Below are positions 15,889-22,578 of a stretch of 33,820 bases of DNA, one piece after another. Below the pieces are notes generated by a model that worked only from the letters and a program-made list of their open reading frames with translations, had not been told where the DNA came from and searched no databases. Both the position numbers and the translations under genes were made by a program. Position 1 is the stretch's first letter. Every line of letters begins with the position of its first letter. Source of the DNA: a virus; the IMG/VR virus record IMGVR_UViG_3300020446_001468, positions 1-33,820 of that record, one strand, 5' to 3'.

Positions 15889-15920
15889 TTTGGAAATATC
15901 AAATATTTTTCGTATATTTG
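15889..15920 (+). promoter_or_regulatory. Bacteroidota-type promoter, family member D
   Basis: TTTG at 15889-15892 and TATATTTG at 15913-15920, spaced by 20 bases (spacer begins GAAATATCAAA and ends TTTTTCG). It fits the TTTG / TAnnTTTG consensus best of all six. Transcription would begin near 15927, about 14 bases before the helicase start at 15941. Confidence 0.85.
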
Positions 15921-15940
15921 TTAAAATATAAAAGTTATAA

Positions 15941-17302
15941 ATGCAGGAGATAGATAATTTATCAAAATTTGGTAATTCATTTCAATCAAAGGTAGTATCA
16001 GCATTACTTACTGATGGTAAGTTCTTAGAAAAACTTTCTGAGATATTATCACCAAAGTTTTTTGAATCAGAAGCAAACAAATGGATTGTTGATGAAATCA
16101 TTGATTATAATGAAGAGTTTAGAAAACCACCTACTATGGATGTTTTCAAAGTTAAACTTTCTAAATTAGATAATGATATTCTAAAAACTACAGTTGTTGA
16201 ACAACTTAGACATGTTTATACTCAGATTGGTAATGTAGATTTAGATTACATTAAAAAAGAGTTCACCGCATTTTGTAGAAACCAAAATCTTAAACAAGTA
16301 ATCCTTCAATCAGTTGATTTACTAAAAGCTGGTAACTTTGATAGGATTAAGGATTTGGTTGATAAAGCTATGAAGGTTGGTACTGAAACTGATTTAGGAC
16401 ATGATTATAAGGATGATTTTGAATCACGTATAGAAGATGTTAAGAGAGATACAGTTCCTTCTGATTGGCAACCACTAAACGATTTGATGGATGGTGGTTT
16501 AGGACCTGGTGAATTGGGAGTTGTAGTAGCTCCATCGGGTGTTGGTAAAACTTGGATTCTAACGGCTTTAGGGGCATCTGCGGTAAGACAAGGTTTGAGT
16601 GTTGTTCACTACTCACTAGAGTTATCTGAACACTATGTAGGACAAAGATACGATACAGTATTCTCAAAGATACCTTCGGCAAATATAAAAGAAAAGAAAG
16701 ATGAGGTTAGGGAAAAGATTAAATCACTAAAAGGTAATCTTCTCATTAAATATTTCCCACCTAAAGGTGTATCCGCTAAAAAGGTTGCACAACATATTGA
16801 TAAGATGATAGCTAACGATAACAAACCAGATTTGATTATTATTGATTATGCTGATTTGTTACTATCACATTCAAACAAAACTGATTCTACTTATGCAGAG
16901 CAAGGTGGTGTTTACATCGACTTGAGAGGTTTGAGTGGTGAGTATGGGATTCCCATATGGACAGCATCACAAACCAATCGTTCAGCAATAGATTCAGAAG
17001 TTATTGAAGCTGATAAAATTTCAGATTCTTACGCAAAAGTAATGAATGCTGATTTCATTATGAGTTGGAGTAGAAAGAGTAAAGATAAACTCAATAATAC
17101 TGCAAGATGCCACGTTATGAAAAACAGATTTGGACCTGATGGTATTACCTTCCCTTGTAAGATGGATACTAATACTGGATTCATAGAAGTTTATGATGGA
17201 ACTTCCGCTGAAGGTATGTTATCAACCAAAGAATCTGCTAGTGGTAATATTGAAAGAAAGCAATTATTACATAAAAAATATGTGGAGAGTATGAACTTTT
17301 AA
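15941..17302 (+). CDS. 41: Replicative DNA helicase, T4 gp41-like (DnaB superfamily)
   Basis: A 453-residue hexameric helicase of RecA-like fold that unwinds the fork ahead of the polymerase. Its helical N-terminal domain (about 1-150) is followed by Walker A APSGVGKT at 197-204, the HYSLELSE block at 223-230, Walker B PDLIIIDYADLL near 296-307, and ASQTNRS in the H3/sensor position. Length is close to T4 gp41 (475). It has its own strong promoter. No primase gene (T4 gp61) is recognisable in this window; it may lie outside it or be unrecognised. Confidence 0.93.
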   Translation: MQEIDNLSKFGNSFQSKVVSALLTDGKFLEKLSEILSPKFFESEANKWIVDEIIDYNEEFRKPPTMDVFKVKLSKLDNDILKTTVVEQLRHVYTQIGNVDLDYIKKEFTAFCRNQNLKQVILQSVDLLKAGNFDRIKDLVDKAMKVGTETDLGHDYKDDFESRIEDVKRDTVPSDWQPLNDLMDGGLGPGELGVVVAPSGVGKTWILTALGASAVRQGLSVVHYSLELSEHYVGQRYDTVFSKIPSANIKEKKDEVREKIKSLKGNLLIKYFPPKGVSAKKVAQHIDKMIANDNKPDLIIIDYADLLLSHSNKTDSTYAEQGGVYIDLRGLSGEYGIPIWTASQTNRSAIDSEVIEADKISDSYAKVMNADFIMSWSRKSKDKLNNTARCHVMKNRFGPDGITFPCKMDTNTGFIEVYDGTSAEGMLSTKESASGNIERKQLLHKKYVESMNF

Positions 17303-17318
17303 AAGAAAAACTAAAATT

Positions 17319-17366
17319 TAACTATGGAACATATTTGTTTTTGAATATATACTATAGTTATATCTA
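17319..17366 (+). promoter_or_regulatory. Possible promoter and flanking inverted repeat for the histone-nrd unit
   Basis: TTTG at 17334-17337 and TATATCTA at 17359-17366 are 21 bases apart, a weak match to the Bacteroidota pattern without the conserved spacer. TAACTAT at 17319-17325 and ATAGTTA at 17354-17360 are an exact inverted repeat flanking the -33 box and touching the -7 box, and the 8-mer ACTATAGT at 17351-17358 is itself a palindrome. This layout could be an operator. Activity is inferred. Confidence 0.45.
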
Positions 17367-17393
17367 CGAACACTAAATAAAGGAAAATTAATT

Positions 17394-17564
17394 ATGGCAA
17401 AATCACAAGAACTTTTCGAACAAATCAAAGAATTATTTATCGAATTTGAAACAGAACACAATGGTAGCTCAAAAGCTGCAAAATCAAGAGCTAGAAAAGC
17501 TATTGGTGAAATCAAAAAATTAGTTACAGATTATCGAAAAGCATCTGTGGAAGAAAACAAATAA
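17394..17564 (+). CDS. Hc1-like histone H1 family protein (56 residues)
   Basis: A short gene of 56 codons plus stop, easily missed. The protein begins MAKSQELFEQIKELF, then has SSKAAKSRARKAIGEIKKL and VTDYRKASVEENK. It matches the layout of the short Hc1-type histone-like proteins found across Bacteroidota: an acidic N-terminal helix, a KAAxxRxRKA block, and a second amphipathic helix. Those proteins are relatives of chlamydial Hc1 and bind DNA. Start is supported by AAAGGA about ten bases upstream, and nrdB starts 14 bases downstream. In a phage it might organise newly made DNA or interfere with host chromatin; that is inference. Confidence 0.75.
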   Translation: MAKSQELFEQIKELFIEFETEHNGSSKAAKSRARKAIGEIKKLVTDYRKASVEENK

Positions 17565-17577
17565 AGGTTATAAAAAT

Positions 17578-18573
17578 ATGAGCAAATTATTCGAAGAACG
17601 AGTCCCGTTCAAACCATTTGAGTATCCGATATACTACAATGAAGGTTGGTTAAAACAAGCACAAGCATTTTGGCTCCATACTGAAATCCCAATGCAAGGG
17701 GATGTGAAGGATTGGAATGAAAGATTAACTGATTCCGAAAAGAATCTGGTAGGTAATATCCTATTAGGATTTGCACAAACAGAATGTGCAGTATCAGATT
17801 ATTGGACTAATATGGTTACGGACTGGTTTCCTAAACATGAAATAAGACAGATGGCAATGATGTTTGGTTCACAAGAAACTATTCATGCAACTGCATATTC
17901 TTATTTAAACGAAACTTTAGGATTGGATGATTTCTCAGCATTTTTACATGAACCTGCAGTAGCTGAAAAGTTTGAGTTACTGACAGCAACTTCCGCAGAG
18001 TGGAAACACACAGACTTACAAAAGAACGAAAAAGCAAGACAGGAAGTAGGTAGGAGTTTAGCAATCTTCTCAGCATTCGCTGAAGGTGTATCTCTTTACT
18101 CTTCCTTTGCTGTTCTTTACTCATTTCAAATGAGAAACAAACTAAAAGGAATCGGACAACAAATGAAATGGAGTGTAAGAGATGAATCACTTCATAGTAG
18201 AATGGGATGTCAATTATTCAGACATATGTGTGAAGAATATCCCGAACTCAAAGAACAATGTAAAGATTCCATTGAAGAAGCTGCTAGATTAATCGTTGAA
18301 CTAGAAGTCAATTTTATTGATAAAATGTTTGAGATGGGCGATTTAGAAAATCTAAAAGCAGATGACTTAAAAGAATTTATTAAAGCAAGAACAAACTCTA
18401 AGTTAAAAGAATTAGGATATGAAGGTATCTTTGAATTCGATAAAGATAAATCAGAAAACTTAGATTGGTTCTATCATTTAACAGGTGGACATACCCATAC
18501 AGATTTCTTCGCTATCAGACCTACTGATTACAGTAAAGCAAATGAAGGTGAAGATTGGGATGATTTATTTTAA
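17578..18573 (+). CDS. nrdB: Ribonucleotide reductase small subunit (class I, NrdB)
   Basis: The 331-residue radical-generating subunit that, with NrdA, converts ribonucleotides to deoxyribonucleotides. Metal ligands can be read as Glu69 (AQTEC), Glu100 and His103 (QETIH), Glu169 (AEGVSL), and Glu203 and His206 (RDESLH). The tyrosine equivalent to the radical-bearing residue is kept (Tyr107, seven after Glu100). The first ligand is Glu where classic class Ia/Ib has Asp. A Glu ligand with Tyr kept recalls what is reported for subclass Id dimanganese enzymes of flavobacteria, so the cofactor may not be the usual iron-tyrosyl type. nrdA follows after 9 bases. Confidence 0.93.
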   Translation: MSKLFEERVPFKPFEYPIYYNEGWLKQAQAFWLHTEIPMQGDVKDWNERLTDSEKNLVGNILLGFAQTECAVSDYWTNMVTDWFPKHEIRQMAMMFGSQETIHATAYSYLNETLGLDDFSAFLHEPAVAEKFELLTATSAEWKHTDLQKNEKARQEVGRSLAIFSAFAEGVSLYSSFAVLYSFQMRNKLKGIGQQMKWSVRDESLHSRMGCQLFRHMCEEYPELKEQCKDSIEEAARLIVELEVNFIDKMFEMGDLENLKADDLKEFIKARTNSKLKELGYEGIFEFDKDKSENLDWFYHLTGGHTHTDFFAIRPTDYSKANEGEDWDDLF

Positions 18574-18582
18574 TTAAACATT

Positions 18583-20367
18583 ATGGCAAAAACTAATTAC
18601 GGCTCAGAATTTGGCTGGGAGTTGGATGTTGATTTTCCTTCTTGGGCAAATACAGAAATATATGTAAAAACTATATCCAAAGGATATCTATTAGCTGGTG
18701 AAAAACCAAAAGATGCTTATTGGAGGGTGGCAACAACTGTTGCACGAAGATTGAATAAACCTCAATTAGCAACTAAATTCTTCGATTATATTTGGAAGGG
18801 TTGGTTAAACTTAGCAACACCTGTACTTTCTAATACTGGTACTGATAGAGGATTACCAATCAGTTGTTTTGGTATCGATGTAGCAGACTCAATTTATGAT
18901 ATTGGTAAAAAGAACTTAGAACTAATGTTACTTGCCAAACATGGTGGTGGAGTAGGTATTGGTATTAATCAAATTAGACCAGCTGGTTCTATTATCACTG
19001 GTAATGGAACATCAGATGGTGTTGTACCATTCGCTAAAATATACGATTCTACAATTCTTGCTACGAATCAAGGTTCAGTAAGAAGAGGAGCAGCATCAGT
19101 AAACTTAAATATCGAACATGATGATTTTGAAGATTGGTTAGAAATCAGAGAACCAAAAGGTGATGTTAATAGACAATCACTTAATCTACATCAATGTGCA
19201 ATCGTTGGTGATAAGTTTATGAGAAAACTACAAGATGGAGAGCCAGATGCTAGAAGAAAATGGGGCAAATTACTTCAAAAAAGAAAAGCAACTGGTGAAC
19301 CCTATATTATGTTTAAAGGAAATACCAACAAAGCTAATCCCGAAATGTATAAAAAGAATGGATTAAAAGTTTTTATGACTAATATCTGTTCTGAGATAGT
19401 ATTACATACAGATGAATCACATTCATTTGTTTGTTGTTTATCCTCACTTAACTTAGCAAAGTATGATGAGTGGAGAGATACCGATTTAGTTTATACAGCT
19501 ACAACATTTTTAGATGGAGTTCTTTCAGAGTTCATTCAGAAAGCAAAGAATATGAGAGGATTTGAAAATGCAGTTCGTTCAGCAGAAAAAGGTAGAGCAT
19601 TAGGACTAGGAGTTTTAGGATGGCACACTTACCTACAACAAAGAGGTATTCCATTTGAAGGTATGGAAGCACAATTTGAAACTCGTAAAGTATTCTCACA
19701 ATTAAAAATTGAATCAGAAAGAGCTAGTAGAGATTTAGCATCAGAATATGGTGAACCACTTTGGTGTAAAGAAACTGGATTTAGAAACACACACCTTAGA
19801 GCAGTTGCACCAACAGTATCCAACTCAAAGTTAGCTGGTAATTCATCACCAGGTATTGAGCCTTGGGCAGCAAATGTATTTACAGAACAAACTTCTAAAG
19901 GAACTTTCATCAGAAAAAATCCTGAATTAGAAAAAGTATTAAGAAAGTTAAAATTAAATAACAAAGATACTTGGGATACAATCTTAGAAGATGGAGGTTC
20001 AGTACAAGGAATCAAAGAATTAGATAAGTGGTGTTACTTAGAAGGTAAAATGGTTCTTTGTAAGGATATAACAAATGGAGATAGAGATAAAGTATATCCA
20101 GTAAAAGATGTATTCAAAACATTTAAAGAAATTAATCAAATGGATTTAGTTAAGCAAGCTGGTGTTAGACAGCAGTACATTGACCAATCTGTTTCGTTAA
20201 ACTTAGCATTCCCTTCGATAGCAACACCGAAGTGGATTAATCAGGTAACAATGGAAGCTTGGAAGCAAGGGATTAAAACATTGTACTATATGAGAACTGA
20301 ATCAGTACTAAGAGGTGATATCGCAGAAAGAGCAGTAGACCCAGATTGTGTTGCATGTGATGGTTAA
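18583..20367 (+). CDS. nrdA: Ribonucleotide reductase large subunit (class I, NrdA)
   Basis: The 594-residue catalytic subunit of class I ribonucleotide reductase. Active-site residues are visible: Cys95 (PISCFG), the N267-x-C269-x-E271 triad (NICSE), the paired Cys284/285 (FVCCLSS) supplying the second redox cysteine, the radical-relay Tyr568/Tyr569 (LYYMR), and C-terminal Cys589/Cys592 (DCVAC) that re-reduce the active site. It is much shorter than the E. coli enzyme (about 760), because the N-terminal ATP-cone is absent: the protein starts almost directly in the catalytic fold. Loss of the cone would free it from dATP inhibition, useful for a replicating phage. A thioredoxin gene lies 20 bases downstream as the likely reductant. 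Confidence 0.94.
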   Translation: MAKTNYGSEFGWELDVDFPSWANTEIYVKTISKGYLLAGEKPKDAYWRVATTVARRLNKPQLATKFFDYIWKGWLNLATPVLSNTGTDRGLPISCFGIDVADSIYDIGKKNLELMLLAKHGGGVGIGINQIRPAGSIITGNGTSDGVVPFAKIYDSTILATNQGSVRRGAASVNLNIEHDDFEDWLEIREPKGDVNRQSLNLHQCAIVGDKFMRKLQDGEPDARRKWGKLLQKRKATGEPYIMFKGNTNKANPEMYKKNGLKVFMTNICSEIVLHTDESHSFVCCLSSLNLAKYDEWRDTDLVYTATTFLDGVLSEFIQKAKNMRGFENAVRSAEKGRALGLGVLGWHTYLQQRGIPFEGMEAQFETRKVFSQLKIESERASRDLASEYGEPLWCKETGFRNTHLRAVAPTVSNSKLAGNSSPGIEPWAANVFTEQTSKGTFIRKNPELEKVLRKLKLNNKDTWDTILEDGGSVQGIKELDKWCYLEGKMVLCKDITNGDRDKVYPVKDVFKTFKEINQMDLVKQAGVRQQYIDQSVSLNLAFPSIATPKWINQVTMEAWKQGIKTLYYMRTESVLRGDIAERAVDPDCVACDG

Positions 20368-20387
20368 ATTTAATTAGGAGAAAAATT

Positions 20388-20651
20388 ATGTTAGAAGTAA
20401 AAAAATTTGAAGCTCAATGGTGTGGTCCTTGTAAAGCACTAAAACCAATATTTGAAAATGTTTCCAATAAATTTGGAAATAACGTAAATTTTTCGTATAT
20501 TGATATTGATGAACAGTTTGAAGTAGCTCAACAATATCATGTACGTTCAGTACCTACTGTAATCATTGAGAAAGATGGTGAGGTAGTTCAAAGATTTGTT
20601 GGTGTTCAATCAGAACTGGCTTATACGAATAGTATTAATGAAAATTTATAA
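20388..20651 (+). CDS. Thioredoxin-like protein
   Basis: An 87-residue thioredoxin fold protein with the active site WCGPCK (Trp11-Lys16) and the cis-proline motif SVPT. It is shorter than usual (about 105) because the first strand and helix are trimmed. A Shine-Dalgarno sequence AGGAG at 20376-20380 precedes the ATG by seven bases. It directly follows nrdA, whose C-terminal CxxC needs such a reductant, so it probably recycles the reductase. Uniquely, its coding sequence at 20472-20503 contains a full match to the phage promoter family. The next gene starts with no gap. Confidence 0.9.
   Translation: MLEVKKFEAQWCGPCKALKPIFENVSNKFGNNVNFSYIDIDEQFEVAQQYHVRSVPTVIIEKDGEVVQRFVGVQSELAYTNSINENL
20472..20503 (+). 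promoter_or_regulatory. Promoter family member F, inside the thioredoxin gene
   Basis: TTTG at 20472-20475 and TATATTGA at 20496-20503 are 20 bases apart, and the spacer starts GAAAT and ends AAATTTTTCG, as in the intergenic members. The stretch encodes NKFGNNVNFSYID. It would give a transcript covering the end of thioredoxin and the downstream HTH and Mom-like genes. The -7 box ends GA rather than TG/AG, so strength may be lower. Confidence 0.6.
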
Positions 20652-20855
20652 ATGCCAATAAGAAGAGGTCAAACTCATCCATCTGCAAAGTTAACGGATG
20701 AGCAAGTTTTATCAATAAGAAGGTTATGGAAAATGGGTCATCGCAATATAAGAGTGATGGCTCGTAACAATAAGGTATCACCTGCTAATATAAATAAAAT
20801 AGTAAACAATCGGACTTGGCAACATCTAAATGAGTTTTGGTCTGGTAGTTTATGA
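20652..20855 (+). CDS. Small helix-turn-helix DNA-binding protein
   Basis: A 67-residue basic protein. The pattern HPSAKLTDEQVLSIRRLW, then RNIRVMARNNKVSPANINKIVNNRTW, is a helix-turn-helix of the kind found in phage regulators and beside HNH/homing enzymes: one helix up to about residue 32, a turn at GH, and a recognition helix around SPANINKIV. It starts right after the thioredoxin stop and overlaps the first Mom-like gene by an ATGA junction. It may regulate the pair or guide it to DNA; the function is inferred from fold and position. Confidence 0.7.
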   Translation: MPIRRGQTHPSAKLTDEQVLSIRRLWKMGHRNIRVMARNNKVSPANINKIVNNRTWQHLNEFWSGSL

Positions 20856-21598
20856 AAAAATATTGTGATACATCAAAGTTATCGGTTAGGAAGATTTCTA
20901 AATCCGTAGCTAAAGATATAATAGTGAAGAATCACTATTCACATCTTTGGACTAAAGTATCTCATTCATTAGGATTATACATAGAAGATGATTCTCATCA
21001 GTTCTTTAATTCATCAGAAAAACTTATAGGTGTAATATGTTACGGAGACCCAATAGGAAGATTAAGTGGGCAATCAATATCACCTTTATTAGATAGAACA
21101 GAAGTATTAGAATTAGTTAGAGTTTTTATATTTGATGATTATGGTTCAAATATAGAAAGTTGGTTTATAGGACAGAGTTTTAAATGGTTAAGAGAAAACA
21201 CACCACAAATTAAAGGATTAATATCATACTCAGACCCAAAAGAAGGACACGCTGGTACAATCTATCAAGCTACGAATTGGATTTATCAAGGTAACTCACT
21301 AAGGTACAATGATAGTTGGAGTTTTAAATTTAGTGAAGATGGTGAGTGGCAGCATGGAAGAACAATCTTTCCTTACTATGGAACAAATGACCCAAAGAAA
21401 ATACAACAACAAGTTGATAAACCATTTTGGATTCGTAAAGAACCAAGAAAACATAGATATGTTTACATACTCGCTAAGGGTGGTGAACGAAAGAAAATAT
21501 TAAAAACATTAAAACATCCATCAGAAACTTATCCAAAGGTTACTGATACCGATGAATTAGAAATACAAAAATTAGAACCAATTGAAAGTAGAGGGTAA
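20852..21598 (+). CDS. Mom-like GNAT-fold protein (first of a tandem pair)
   Basis: A 248-residue protein that resembles the Mu Mom family: GNAT-fold enzymes acting in DNA adenine hypermodification. Visible blocks are KDIIVKNHYSHLW at 21-33, a substrate loop with LIGVICYGDPIGR at 58-70, VLELVRVFIFDDYGSNIES at 85-103, ISYSDPKEGHAGTIYQATNWIYQG at 124-147 (quoted here in parts SYSDPKEG and YQATNWIYQG), and a basic C terminus with KHRYVYIL. The region from 85 to 147 would hold the acyl-CoA-like binding core. Modification of phage DNA against restriction is the natural inference; the substrate is unknown. Confidence 0.65.
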   Translation: MKKYCDTSKLSVRKISKSVAKDIIVKNHYSHLWTKVSHSLGLYIEDDSHQFFNSSEKLIGVICYGDPIGRLSGQSISPLLDRTEVLELVRVFIFDDYGSNIESWFIGQSFKWLRENTPQIKGLISYSDPKEGHAGTIYQATNWIYQGNSLRYNDSWSFKFSEDGEWQHGRTIFPYYGTNDPKKIQQQVDKPFWIRKEPRKHRYVYILAKGGERKKILKTLKHPSETYPKVTDTDELEIQKLEPIESRG

Positions 21599-22385
21599 AG
21601 AATATTGTGATGTTAGTAGGGTATCCGTAGCTCAGATATCCAAATCAATAGCAAAAGATATTATTGTTAAGAAACACTATACTCACGCTTGGACTATGTG
21701 TAGGTACGCATTGGGTATCTATTATAGATTAGATGAAAAGGATATCTTTGGTAATGACCAAAAACTAATCGGATGTGCTATTTACGGATTCCCAGTTGGA
21801 GCAAAAGCAGCTACATCAGTTTGTGAAGGATTATCTAAAGATAACATTTTAGAGTTGACTAGATTATATGTTGATGATGGTTATGGTTCTAACATAGAAT
21901 CAAATGCACTTTCCAAAACATTTAAATGGATAAAGGATAATGATAAAAATATCAAAGTTCTTTTAAGTTACGCTGATAATGGACAAGAACATTTAGGTGG
22001 TATCTACCAAGCAACCAATTGGATTTATCAAGGATTATCAACTGATATAGCTCTCATGCCTAATTGGGGTATCTCACTTACAAAAGACCCACATGATTGG
22101 ATTCATAGTAGAAGTGTATTTAATTTATGGGGTAGTGGTAACTTAGAACATCTGAGAAAAGAAATCGGTAAGCAAGGTTACAAAGAGTTTTGGAGGAGAG
22201 AAGAACCACCAAAACATAGATACATACAGATTCTACCTCAGAGTAAAAAAGAAAAGAAAGATTTAATCAAAAGATTAAAACATAAAACAAAACCTTACCC
22301 AAAAGAAGCATCGGATTACAATACAGAAATAGTTCATCATACTACATATGAACCTGATGCTGATAGAGAGAAAACTTTTTGGTAA
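21582..22385 (+). CDS. Mom-like GNAT-fold protein (second of a tandem pair, TTG start)
   Basis: A 267-residue paralogue of the preceding gene. The two align from the first residues: EYCDVSRVSVAQISKSIAKD versus KYCDTSKLSVRKISKSVAKD. They then share KHYTH / NHYSH, LIGCAIYG / LIGVICYG, DDGYGSNIES / DDYGSNIES, YQATNWIYQG and KHRYIQIL / KHRYVYIL. No ATG is in frame before the conserved N terminus, and the last in-frame stop is at 21573-21575. The start is therefore TTG at 21582, overlapping the end of the first gene by 17 bases. The pair look like a duplication that diverged, possibly forming a heterodimer or having different substrates. Confidence 0.65.
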   Translation: MKVEGKEYCDVSRVSVAQISKSIAKDIIVKKHYTHAWTMCRYALGIYYRLDEKDIFGNDQKLIGCAIYGFPVGAKAATSVCEGLSKDNILELTRLYVDDGYGSNIESNALSKTFKWIKDNDKNIKVLLSYADNGQEHLGGIYQATNWIYQGLSTDIALMPNWGISLTKDPHDWIHSRSVFNLWGSGNLEHLRKEIGKQGYKEFWRREEPPKHRYIQILPQSKKEKKDLIKRLKHKTKPYPKEASDYNTEIVHHTTYEPDADREKTFW

Positions 22386-22389
22386 AATA

Positions 22390-22421
22390 TTTGGATTTCT
22401 CAATTATTTTTCGTATATTAG
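22390..22421 (+). promoter_or_regulatory. Bacteroidota-type promoter, family member E
   Basis: TTTG at 22390-22393 and TATATTAG at 22414-22421, 20 bases apart; the spacer ends ATTTTTCG like the others. The -7 box ends only four bases before the ATG at 22426, so transcription would begin at or within a base or two of that codon. Confidence 0.8.
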
Positions 22422-22425
22422 TACT

Positions 22426-22578
22426 ATGAGAATACTTACAATTTTAACACAACTTTCACAAATTGAAAAAGATTTAAAAGCAAAGTGTGAACATAGTACA
22501 AATGAAATAGAAGGAGATAAATGGAGTAAACACCACGATAATATCATAAGTTTAATCAAAGATTTATCAAATGGCTAG
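22426..22578 (+). CDS. Small hypothetical protein (50 residues), possibly leaderless
   Basis: MRILTILTQLSQIEKDLK opens a 50-residue, mostly helical and charged protein of no recognised family. The longer reading from 22348 is rejected because it would run through promoter E. There is no other Met in the frame. The start lies at the predicted transcription start, hence a leaderless mRNA is likely. It overlaps the next gene by 8 bases. Coding status is moderate, resting on position and length only. Confidence 0.55.
   Translation: MRILTILTQLSQIEKDLKAKCEHSTNEIEGDKWSKHHDNIISLIKDLSNG

Noticed and set aside
22348-22425. N-terminal extension of the 50-residue protein
   Set aside because: It would be translated from inside the preceding gene through promoter E; the peptide FGFLNYFSYIST comes from promoter bases.
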